Below are positions 58,801 to 64,000 of a stretch of DNA of 64,000 nucleotides, piece by piece. This stretch comes from Pseudomonas parafulva (GTDB lineage: Bacteria > Pseudomonadota > Gammaproteobacteria > Pseudomonadales > Pseudomonadaceae). The stretch is taken from NCBI RefSeq assembly GCF_000800255.1, contig NZ_CP009747.1:930001-994000 (forward strand). Reading direction: 5' to 3'. Below the pieces are notes generated by a model, which saw only the letters and a list, made by a program, of their open reading frames with translations, did not search any database and was not told the origin of the DNA. Every line of letters starts with the position of its first letter. Position 1 is the first letter of the stretch. A program made the translations under genes and the position numbers.

Positions 58801-61800
58801 CCGCTACAACAGCAACGGCCGCTACAGCAGCCTCGGCCAACTCGGCCTGAGCGCCGCCCAGGTAGACCTGAGCAGTGCGGCGTCCATCGCCAGCGGGCAG
58901 GACAGCACCCTGCGCGTGGGCGGCCAGCTGAACAACGCCGGGCGCCTGACCGCCGCTGGCAACCTGACCCTCGGCAGCGCCAGCATCGGCAACACCGGCA
59001 CCCTGGCCAGCGGCGCCAACCTGACCCTCAGCGCCGACACCCTGCTCAACGACAAAGGCCTGATCACCAGCGGCGGCGACATGCAGTTGCTGGCCAACCG
59101 CTTCACCAACTCGTTCGCCGATGTGTACAGCCTGGGCAACGTGCTGATCGGCAAGGACACCAGCCAGACCAAGGCCGAGTTGCTGGACAACCGCTCCAGC
59201 ACCCTCGAAAGCGCGAAGAACCTGACGATCAACGCCATGACCGTCAACAACGTGCGTGACGTGCTGGAGTATTCGGCGCATGAAAAGAGCTACGCGAAGA
59301 TTACTGAGCTCGATTGCAACCTAATTCCGCTGGCGGGATGTGACTTCCGCAAGCATGGCCATCGCAATGGTTTGTGGCAGGTCGATGAAACTGACCGGTT
59401 GAAGGTCACGCGCAGCTCGGTAGCCTCGGCGCTGAGTAGCGGCGCGGACTTGCTGGTCAACGCCCAGACCCTCAACAACTTCAGCAGCACCATTGCCGCG
59501 ACCGGCAACCTCACCGCCAACGCGACCACCATCACGAACCAGGGTCTGCAAGCCCAGGAGATCAAGACCACCCGGACCTACTGGAGCTACGAAAGTCAGA
59601 TCTTCCTTGCGACGCAGGCGGCTGCCAACTTCAACGCGAAAAACAGCCCTACGCCTTCAGCGGCGGTGGAAGCGGATCTCGCCTATTTCCTCGGCTTCAT
59701 GGGCGGCGGCAAGCTGTCGGAAACCACGACCACTCTCAACAGCGATGGGCAGTCTTACGATGCCGTCATCCAGGCCGGCGGCAACGTCACGCTGAGCGCT
59801 TCGCAGAACATCAACAACAGCGTCGTCCGCCCCCACTACGCCTATGTCGCGGCAGGCCGCAACACGACCGACACCGGTGCAGGCAGCCGCTATTCCACGG
59901 CGGTGTCCATCAACGCCCAGTTGCCGCCTGACCTGGCCCAGCAACAGGTCAACCCGCTCGCGCTGCCCGGCTTCAGCCTCCCCACCGGCCAGAACGGCCT
60001 GTTCCGTCTGAGCGGGCAGGGCGGCAGCAGCGGGCAAGTGGCTCAAGGTTCGGCCGGGCCTGCCAGTTGGACCCTGGGCGCTGCCAGCGTCGGCCTGGAG
60101 CAACGCCAGCAACGCCTTCCCGAAACCCAAGGCCGGACGATTCAACTCGACGACGTCGCCCAGGTGTCTGCCAGCAGCCGCCAGGTGTCGGTCACGGCCC
60201 GCGAGGCCAGCGGCATCCAGGCCAGCGTGAACGCGATCAATGTGGGCGGTGTGAGCGATGCCGACGTCGGCACGCTGCAACCTGGCCGCAGCGGCGGCGG
60301 CACCATCACCGCAGTGGATGGCATCACCGCGCAGAAGCCGGTCGATGGCTCGCGCCCGGCCGTGGACCTGTCACGCCCGAACATCGACCTGTCCGGCCTG
60401 ACCCCCGCCGAGCGCGACGCCCGCATCGTGCTGACCACGCCCGACCAACCGGTTTCCGATAGCAGCCGTCCGACCTTGAACGTCCCCGGCCTGTCCACCG
60501 CCGAGCGCGACACCCGCGTGGTCACCGTCGCACCGGACAGCGCCCGCCCAGACCTCAGCGTGCCCGGCGTCACGCCGCTGGCCCCTGCGACCCAGGTGTC
60601 CGTGGAGCGGCAGCAGCCGTCGACCGTGGCGACCGTGGTGCCGACCTCCCGCGAGTTCCTACCCGCCGTCAGCCCCGTCGATCAGCCTGTCGTGGACAGC
60701 ACCGCCACCCGCCCGGCCGCCGTCACGGTCGAGCAGGTCGCCGCGAACCCGACGCCGGTCGCCAGCCAAACCCTCGAGCGCGTCCAAGGCCTTCCCGAAA
60801 AGCGCCCGGTCTCCCAGCCGCACAAATACCTGATCGAAACCAACCCCGTGCTCACCGACATGAAGCAATTCATGAGTTCGGACTACCTGCTCTCGGGCCT
60901 GGGCTACAACCCGGACGAAAGCGCCAAGCGCCTGGGCGACGGCCTCTACGAACAGCGCCTGATCCAGCAAGCCGTGGTGGCCCGCACCGGCCAACGCTTC
61001 ATCGACGGCCAAACCACCGACGAAAAGCTGTTCCGCCACCTGATGGACAACGCCATCGCCAGCCGTCAAACGCTGAACCTGGCGGTGGGCGTAACCCTCA
61101 CCTCCGAGCAGGTCGCAGCGCTGACCCACGACATCGTCTGGCTGGAAACCCATGTGGTGAACGGCGAGGAAGTGCTGGTGCCGGTGCTGTATCTGGCCAA
61201 CGCCAATAACCGCCTGGCGCCCACCGGCGCGCTGATCGCCGGTAACGACGTCAACCTCATCGCTGGCCAGGACCTGCGCAACGTCGGCACCTTGCGCGCC
61301 AGCAACAACCTCTCCGCCCAGGCCGGCAACGACATCATCAACGGCGGTCTTATCGAAGCGGGCAATCGGCTGGACCTGCTGGCGGGCAACAACATCGTCA
61401 ACAAAGCCGGCGGCATCATCGCCGGCCGCGACGTCACCCTCACGGCCCTCAAGGGCGACGTGATCAACGAACGCACCGCCACCACCCACGCCAGCAGCGA
61501 CGGCAGCCTCAGCGAACGCCGCGACTTCCTCGACAGCGCCGCGCGCATCGAAGCGGCCAATGACCTGAGCATCGGCGCAGGTCGCGACGTCTCGAACCAG
61601 GGCAGCGTGCTGCAAAGCGGGCGTGACCTGACGATTCAGGCAGGCCGCGATGTGAGCTTCGGCTCCGTCGAGCAGGTGGAGAGCCGCGACTATCGCGGTA
61701 AGCGTGACAGCAACAACAGCAGCACCGTGACCCAGAACGGCTCGACGGTGACCGCAGGACGGGATCTGTCAGCGGTGGCGGGGCGAGATCTGAAGGCCAT

Positions 61801-64000
61801 CGCCAGCCAGATCGACGCCAAGCGCGATGTGGCCATGGCGGCGACTGAAAACCTCAGCCTGAGCTCAGCGGCGGATGAACAGCACTCGGCGTTCAAGACG
61901 AAGAAGGCCAAGGGGCAGGAAGACCATGTCAGCCAGGTCGGCACGGCGGTGACGGCGGGCGGCGACGTGAGCCTGCGCGCTGGACAGGACCTGGCGATGA
62001 CGGCCAGCCGGGTATCGGCGGGGGATGAAGCGTATCTGGTGGCCGGTGGTCGGTTGGAACTGCTGGCTGAGGCTGACAGTGATTACTCGTTGTACGACAA
62101 GAAGAGCAAAGGGAGTTTTGGCAGCAAGAAAACCCAGCGCGATGAAGTGACCGATGTGAAGTATGTCGGCAGTGCGGTGTCGGCTGGGGGCGATGTGACC
62201 CTCGCGAGCGGTGGAGATCAGCGGTATCAGGCGGCCACGCTTGAGAGTGGGAAGGATCTGACGCTTGAGAGTGGTGGTGGGATTGCGTTTGAAGGCGTGA
62301 AGGATCTGCATCAGGAGAGTCACGAGAAGAGCAAGTCGGATCTGGCGTGGAATAGTGCGAAAGGCCGTGGCACGACTGACGAGACTCTTCGACAGAATCA
62401 GCTGGTTGCGCAAGGCATCTTGACAATCAAGGCTGTCGACGGATTGAAGATTGATATCAAGCATATCGATCAGGCCACTGTCAGCCAGAGTATCGACGCC
62501 ATGATCGTGGCTGATCCCAAGCTTGCGTGGCTCAAGGAAGCTGAACTACGGGGTGATGTGGACTGGCGTCGAGTCAAGGAGGTTCACGACAGCTTCAAGT
62601 ACGACCACTCAGGTTTGGGGACGGGAGCTTCACTCGTCATCGCAATCATCGTGACCTATCTGACTTGGGGAGCTGGAGCCACTTTGGTTGGAGCGGCTAG
62701 TAACTCAACAATCGGTTTTGCCGCCAACTCGGTGGTCAGTGCTGCCGCTACTAACGCTGCCACCAGTACGGTAAACAACCGTGGCAATCTCGGTGCGGTG
62801 GTCAAGGATGTGACCTCCAGCAATGCCATGAAAGGTTATGTGATGGCGGCGCTTGCACCGGGCGGTGACAGCATCGTGTCACGCATTGCGCTCAAAGCGG
62901 CGCTGAGTACGGTGGTCTACGGTGGCAGCCTGAAGGACAACGCTGTCCAGGCCGGCTTGGAGGTTGCTGCGGACGCACTGAGCGGAGCGATCTTCAATGA
63001 GGTGGGAGATCGCCTGATGGGCAGCGGGTTGCCCAAGCGTATCGCAGTGCATGCCGTCGTCGGTGGTCTGATTGCTGAAGCGGCGGGCGGTGACTTCCGC
63101 ACGGCGGCTTTGGCGGCAGGTGCGAATGAGGCTTTGGTGCAACTGGTCGGGGACAAGATCTTTCCCGGTGAAGCTCACGACCGTGTATTGGGCATGACCT
63201 CACAATTGGTCGGTATGACGGTTGCTGCCGGCCTGGGTGCTGACGCCAAAGATCAACAGGTGGCTGCTTGGGTCGCACAGCAGGCGACTCAGAACAACTT
63301 CCTCCGACATAAAGAGGTCGAGGCGTTTCTCGCCGAGCTCAAGACGTGTGATGCGACCAATTCGTGCGCTGATGTACGCAAGCGGTATGGCGACCTGAAC
63401 ATCGAAAATCAGGAGCGGCTTGAGCAACTGTGTGCCCGTGACATGGACGCCTGCCGCAGCGAGTACAAGTCGTTCTCCGATGACTACCAGAAGACCCATG
63501 CGTTGTTGGCTGACAGCATGAAGGAGGTCGGGTGGAAAGATCAGTATGCCCTCGGGGCTACGGTACTCAGTAACTACCAGGCCATGCAGACCCTCGTCGG
63601 AACCGCCATGACCAAGGCGGTGACCGATGCAGCCCAAGAGGCTGCGGGACAGGTAGGCGTTGGGGTTGATGCAGAGGATGTCGGTAAGTTTGGGATGTGG
63701 TTGCGAACTGTCGTCAAGGCAGTCACAAATCGCAAGGGAGCAGTAGGTGGTGCTGTTGGACAGGCTGGAGATAAGCCGAAGGCTTCTACCAGTGGCGGCG
63801 CGTCACAAAATCCTAACTCGACAAGTTCGCAGACAGACGCTGAAGCCGGTACGCTGGTTGATCGGAATGTTATTGGTGGAGGGGCAAAGGCCATAGGCCC
63901 TGTTCCAAATCTTACTGAGCGGGGCACGTTAGTTAACCTGCACCCAAATGATGTTGCTATTGCACAGCGACCAGTAAGAACACTCGTACAGGATGAGTCT
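46814..64000 (+). CDS. Giant filamentous hemagglutinin/CdiA-type exoprotein, 3' end beyond window
   Basis: Open for 5,729 codons with no stop to the window end, so the gene is truncated here. It begins MDVRQFAFLVRQPSAALKSR with an unusually long two-partner-secretion signal (about 50 aa, ending QAEG). The TPS domain follows (to about 300) with NPHGITCDGCGF near residue 156. Next come some 3,700 residues of hemagglutinin repeats (LDN..G.L.S/A units), a Cys-containing insert (ELDCNLIPLAGCDF near 4170) and a Pro/Asp-rich linker with AERDARIV/AERDTRVV repeats near 4530. A second repeat block (about 4800-5150) and a pretoxin DUF637-like region (about 5190-5490) follow, ending near ATQNNFL (5491-5497). 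Such proteins deliver a C-terminal toxin on contact or act as adhesins. The transporter (TpsB/CdiB) and any immunity gene are not in the window. Confidence 0.95.
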   Translation, partial: MDVRQFAFLVRQPSAALKSRSHFLGMPKRGLAFILANAMFWQPLLVQAEGIAVSGQGTTLGQAGNGVPIVNIAAPNGSGLSHNQFQDYNVGANGVILNNATGRTQDTQLGGIIVGNPNFQGTAAQVILNEVNGANASQLRGYTEVAGQSAHVIVANPHGITCDGCGFINTPQATLTTGRPVIENGQLTRYQVDQGSVAIEGAGLNASNVDRFEIITRAARLNAQIQANKLTIVAGRNDVEAGTLNATARAADGSQAPDLAIDSSALGGMYVGAVKLVGTEAGVGVRMAGDMMSGGDIQIDAAGQLLMGQTSAATSVNVKAQSVDVQGAVYAGSDLALTTQGALTNQGTLAARNSVTLDAGGRLTNRGIIEAGVNADNSRNSQGDLQLKAQAFDNTGKSVIASRDLRVQTGELINQRGTLSAARSAQLAATSLDNQNQGRVLSAGNLGISADQLLNSQAGLVTASGLLTANVGQLINRQGELSSLGQASLHVASLDNVAGLVSAGQTLSLNAQGAIDNQGGRIAAQQAVQVNAASLNNSQRGVLTSQGALGVEVSGALANQQQGRIESTAGATIKAAALDNQQGGKLSGQTLNLTAGAVNNSVGGEIASAQGTNANLGRLDQHDGGRFYSNGDLYLNLNQGQLDNRSALINAAGQLTFDHLDSVDNRQGEISSARSYSVTARTLDNTAGKLLSDQGLILSIVQTLNNGAGLIAASGLQIGAASLINDQQGTVNSRAALDARVAGLFDNRSGSLTSAAASQLSVGSLNNAGGRVSSQSGLSLDLNRGHLDNQSGLISAPGALLLNNLNTVDNRNGAVSSSSAFSLLADALDNRGGTVQSDQSLTVAAAQVSNSAAGRLSGASLQLYAGNLDNSGGHALANGGLSLDVAGALLNHSGELLARDVRLTTGSLDNTQGQVQADQSLTIDSGALGNRAGTLASGQTLALTASALDNTSGKVTSAAALTAAISGNLLNQSGLISAGADLQLSSADLNNQAGQISAAQALRLRTAQLDNSAGGRISGNTLSAQVTGLDQRGDGRLYSQGDLSLDLARGLLNNQGGVISAPGALLLTQLATVDNQGGEISSAQGFSLQADSLDNRAGKVVSEQALTLRIARALENAKGLISASSLDARSASLGNQNGTLSARDGVMLNVEDLLDNRSGKLLGRDLSLSAGTLDNSDGKAQGDTRLTVASGALTNQRGRLVSANTVSLSAASLDNTEGTLTSDGALTAIIAGAVLNQAGLLAATANLDLTLGSLDNQRQGRVSSQANLTLAGTSLDNRNGSLAAVGVLKLDATRLDNRQGNVYAQQRLDLALGAELNNSQHGTLRGDAQLNLRAGPVDNSEGGRISAGQTLIASVTGLDQHNDGRLSGQGDVSLDLNRGHLNNQGGTLTAPGQLLLSHLASVDNQGGEISSSQAFTLAADTLDNRGAKVLSEQALILRIARALDNTQGLISAKALTLQAGSLDNQSGLLSANQDLAVQVGAALDNRSGRVLARSASVKVGALDNRLGLLQSDSLLDLSSLGAVDNRQGTLFAAQAFDLDAGSLDNSTGKLTSDGRLTATLAGQLLNQTGLFSAGSDLHLIAASLDNSAGQFTSDARLTATLAGQLLNQTGLFSAGSDLHLIAASLDNSAKGSLHAKGPLALTVGGALNNAQGVLDSDSTLVLTAGQVDNSRAGRISSQEQLTASVTGLDQHDGGRLYGQAGVSLDLNHGLLNNQGGLIHAPGALLLSHLAEVDNRAGEISSAQALSFDAQSLDNRRGKLLSEQGLSVRIAQALDNAQGLVRATALDLRANTLVNTAGTLSARDDLTAQVEATLDNGQGEILGATTRLTGTTLDNRSGLIQGDQRLTLADWQAVGNRNGRLVTGQRFDLNAARLDNTQGTLTSDGTLDALISGQLLNQAGLIGASAQLQLTAGSFDNQAKGRLLGKRDLSLTVGQFDNRGGNVAAVNQLQLNGTSLDNRDGGLLNAGQGMTVALDSLDNRAGEVSSVGGLTLAARELDNSAGARLLANDALQVTVQRLNNQFKGIISGQRSVELNTALLDNSGQGSVYAKGNLSLLASGQVFNQQGALRSDAGLSLHADSLDNGSGRISSAAPLVLVSTGALGNRNGEVLSASTLSLTSASLDNQSGTLIGDGAVQVTTGALNNQQGGRLTSADRLDLVAGQVDNRAAGRIASAHALTASLTGLDQRGGGKLYSTRALTLDLNQGTLNNAGGLINAPGPLVLRNLAQVINQGGEISSQQAFTLAAQSLDNTDGKLLSDHGLSLTVERALLNVRGQITAAGLKAQAGSLDNSKGVFNSEEDLALSVSDALLNVDGELSSAGASVVDAQTLNNRNGQVMGDVSLVLTTRGALLNQGGTLGAAERLQVTAASLDNSQSGSLVSDGSLTAKVDGLLDNQDQGRVMAKGAMAVQAGALDNRGGRVSGQDLLTLSGDRLDNRGGAVRANQALDLAIGEVDNRAGVLNSKQALMIASQTLSNQAGLISAAGPVRLTAQRVENGTGRIASQRDLDASVGVLNQQGGELVAQGELTLTGSALDNRNGGLVGATKALKLKVDAVDNRAGELSSQAAAEFSGQRLDNSGGKLLAATALQLAVAQVINQAKGLVFAQDTRLTGAGLDNAQGTFAGQRSLALELTAALDNTQGTLSSEGTLQLTGERIDNTAGRITSADTLTLDSTAALINQGGVVETAQGLTLNSASLDNSQQGLLKSQGAARLTTGQFDNTQGGRLIGSGPLDLTATQLSNGGRVASAGTLNASLTGLTQQGGELFSNSQLILDLNGGDATNSGLINAPILVLKNLGNLDNRHGELSSQNAITLAARSLDNSQGKLISNQTLVLRIEQALANAKGHISAARLETRSARLDNSDGLLSSRSDLDIVARETLDNQRGTLIADGQLLLTSAQLDNRGGEIAGKADLSVNAARLDNRSGQLIGTQAVQVSGASLDNRGGLVGATKALKLDVGAVDNRAGELTSNAGVSITGQHLDNSDAGQVFAVEGLTLNVEQVLNRQGGSLSAQRLALTGSRLDNTGGTLLSQQPLRLQVSGELDNSWGLLSSEDSLDIEAGSLNNSHGSLSSAHALNVALNGQLNNQSGQLVTDGALVLSSTALANQHGSISAKGAVTVSAGTLDNQGGRLNSGDTLQLTSGQLNNGGSIGSAKGLTASVSGFDQQGGTLFSHSGLSLDLNNGALSNQNGLINATGPLLLSNLAAVNNQNGEISSAQAFTLAAQRLDNGNGKLLSNQALVVRVGQVLANVKGLIGAARLDAHAGAVDNRGGTLSSRSDLQLTSDGLLDNQEQGLISASQTLTLNTGNLNNLTGSLLGAAGVTLTAMALDNSGGGLINSQGTLDLSAASLNTGSGGEVSARGAMGLKLSALALAGGRVMGEQGVTLDLNDSDLDNRNGQILAKGPLTLKRLRSFNNQNGELSSQRSLTLSTGTLDNSGGKLISNEVLTVQAARLINQNGLVSGWQGLSVGGGSLDNRNTGTLSSRSGAVDVRLSGELLNAGAGALVSQGALTVSAASLDNTGGILSSGAGQTLVVGGTLDNASGGLIDSGAELDVQAASLNNTAGTVTAQQALAVTATDLGNQSGTLVSNGRLTLDLLGRLVNNQGKLASAGTLLLQRATQVDNQGGQIASQGVLTLLAGGIDNRQRGTLAGKERVAITSTGVLQNDADGLIYSQGADVHVSAASLSNRAGVVQGQQGLGLSLTGDLDNEGGTLLAQTGDLSAAASTLNNQGGTLASVAGSLDARVGGQLLNGVNAANKAGVIQGQRLNLIAASVDNQRGRIAAQNGDALINARSFANAYGGLYAKHLLQVMGAALDNSTGQMAANRVDLGLDGQLGNRGGIIESDSVLNVRASDVDNQGGQLRALGSSGKTDFQLLGGFDNRNGRLETRNSDLTLNATGLQNQGGSLLHSGSGTFEIATSNLIDAGGTLVTRGGLTLAADTWTNSSVLQAGRLTLNVNTLNQTASGQLLASDSLVGTGVNWSNDGLIASDGTAQLTLTGRYNSNGRYSSLGQLGLSAAQVDLSSAASIASGQDSTLRVGGQLNNAGRLTAAGNLTLGSASIGNTGTLASGANLTLSADTLLNDKGLITSGGDMQLLANRFTNSFADVYSLGNVLIGKDTSQTKAELLDNRSSTLESAKNLTINAMTVNNVRDVLEYSAHEKSYAKITELDCNLIPLAGCDFRKHGHRNGLWQVDETDRLKVTRSSVASALSSGADLLVNAQTLNNFSSTIAATGNLTANATTITNQGLQAQEIKTTRTYWSYESQIFLATQAAANFNAKNSPTPSAAVEADLAYFLGFMGGGKLSETTTTLNSDGQSYDAVIQAGGNVTLSASQNINNSVVRPHYAYVAAGRNTTDTGAGSRYSTAVSINAQLPPDLAQQQVNPLALPGFSLPTGQNGLFRLSGQGGSSGQVAQGSAGPASWTLGAASVGLEQRQQRLPETQGRTIQLDDVAQVSASSRQVSVTAREASGIQASVNAINVGGVSDADVGTLQPGRSGGGTITAVDGITAQKPVDGSRPAVDLSRPNIDLSGLTPAERDARIVLTTPDQPVSDSSRPTLNVPGLSTAERDTRVVTVAPDSARPDLSVPGVTPLAPATQVSVERQQPSTVATVVPTSREFLPAVSPVDQPVVDSTATRPAAVTVEQVAANPTPVASQTLERVQGLPEKRPVSQPHKYLIETNPVLTDMKQFMSSDYLLSGLGYNPDESAKRLGDGLYEQRLIQQAVVARTGQRFIDGQTTDEKLFRHLMDNAIASRQTLNLAVGVTLTSEQVAALTHDIVWLETHVVNGEEVLVPVLYLANANNRLAPTGALIAGNDVNLIAGQDLRNVGTLRASNNLSAQAGNDIINGGLIEAGNRLDLLAGNNIVNKAGGIIAGRDVTLTALKGDVINERTATTHASSDGSLSERRDFLDSAARIEAANDLSIGAGRDVSNQGSVLQSGRDLTIQAGRDVSFGSVEQVESRDYRGKRDSNNSSTVTQNGSTVTAGRDLSAVAGRDLKAIASQIDAKRDVAMAATENLSLSSAADEQHSAFKTKKAKGQEDHVSQVGTAVTAGGDVSLRAGQDLAMTASRVSAGDEAYLVAGGRLELLAEADSDYSLYDKKSKGSFGSKKTQRDEVTDVKYVGSAVSAGGDVTLASGGDQRYQAATLESGKDLTLESGGGIAFEGVKDLHQESHEKSKSDLAWNSAKGRGTTDETLRQNQLVAQGILTIKAVDGLKIDIKHIDQATVSQSIDAMIVADPKLAWLKEAELRGDVDWRRVKEVHDSFKYDHSGLGTGASLVIAIIVTYLTWGAGATLVGAASNSTIGFAANSVVSAAATNAATSTVNNRGNLGAVVKDVTSSNAMKGYVMAALAPGGDSIVSRIALKAALSTVVYGGSLKDNAVQAGLEVAADALSGAIFNEVGDRLMGSGLPKRIAVHAVVGGLIAEAAGGDFRTAALAAGANEALVQLVGDKIFPGEAHDRVLGMTSQLVGMTVAAGLGADAKDQQVAAWVAQQATQNNFLRHKEVEAFLAELKTCDATNSCADVRKRYGDLNIENQERLEQLCARDMDACRSEYKSFSDDYQKTHALLADSMKEVGWKDQYALGATVLSNYQAMQTLVGTAMTKAVTDAAQEAAGQVGVGVDAEDVGKFGMWLRTVVKAVTNRKGAVGGAVGQAGDKPKASTSGGASQNPNSTSSQTDAEAGTLVDRNVIGGGAKAIGPVPNLTERGTLVNLHPNDVAIAQRPVRTLVQDES
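51481..51700 (+). repeat. Recent 123-bp tandem duplication in the exoprotein
   Basis: Bases 51481-51577 recur at 51604-51700 with a single change (G to C at the equivalent of 51565). The period of 123 bp is exactly 41 codons, so one hemagglutinin unit (LTATLAGQLLNQTGLFSAGS...) was copied without disturbing the frame. Far more alike than any other repeats in the gene. Confidence 0.9.

Noticed and set aside
51164..59281. 2,705-codon open frame on the minus strand inside the exoprotein gene
   Set aside because: It is antisense to repeated, codon-biased hemagglutinin sequence. Its product is a monotonous V/Q/A/G repeat with no domain, and the plus strand has clear TPS and FHA features.

Overview
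The window is about 63-65% G+C and reads as a chromosome segment of a Pseudomonas of the P. putida/P. entomophila type. The basis is the smc-zipA-ligA-ffs order, dnaX-ybaB-recR, the linked gcl-hyi-glxR-ttuD-pyk-urea transporter operon beside urate genes, and GGGAGCGG...TGTCGCGA-type REP sequences between genes.

Layout. (1) 1-7.3 kb: core genes smc, zipA and ligA, then the 4.5S SRP RNA gene ffs. (2) 7.24-18.98 kb: an 11.7-kb accessory block bounded by two identical 78-bp copies of the 3' two thirds of ffs, so it looks like an island integrated at ffs. It holds decayed material (an unknown ORF fragment, a transposase C-terminus, a frameshifted luciferase-like monooxygenase), then a LysR regulator and a tightly coupled set: FAD monooxygenase, five-part Opp/Dpp-type ABC importer, and two carboxymuconolactone-decarboxylase-like (AhpD-fold) proteins. 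A broken IS256-family transposase abuts the last gene. No integrase was found. (3) 19-24 kb: a muramidase-like protein without signal peptide followed by a secreted SH3-like partner (possible effector/immunity pair), a small unknown protein with a UvrD-like helicase, and a periplasmic binding protein. (4) 24-30 kb: dnaX, ybaB, recR, sulfate-binding protein, a K+ channel and a urea channel. (5) 30-37.5 kb: pyruvate kinase, glycerate kinase, tartronate semialdehyde reductase, hydroxypyruvate isomerase, glyoxylate carboligase and a GlcG-like protein. (6) 37.6-40.5 kb: a RutR-like TetR regulator, a DUF808 membrane protein and a Tsx-like nucleoside porin. (7) 40.5-46.2 kb: urate permease, urate hydroxylase PuuD, AllA, UraD, PuuE and HiuH. 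(8) 46.5-64 kb: the first 5,729 codons of one giant filamentous-hemagglutinin/CdiA-type exoprotein that runs off the window end.

How they fit. Regions 4-7 form most of a purine-ring salvage route: urate uptake, then urate to 5-hydroxyisourate (PuuD), OHCU (HiuH), allantoin (UraD), allantoate (PuuE), and ureidoglycolate to glyoxylate plus urea (AllA). Glyoxylate then goes to tartronate semialdehyde, glycerate and 2-phosphoglycerate, and Pyk acts after enolase. No allantoicase is seen. A shared 10-bp palindrome, TTGTATACAA, lies in front of the gcl operon, the GlcG-like gene, puuE and (one base changed) hiuH. It suggests one GntR/FadR-type regulator, encoded elsewhere, for the whole set.
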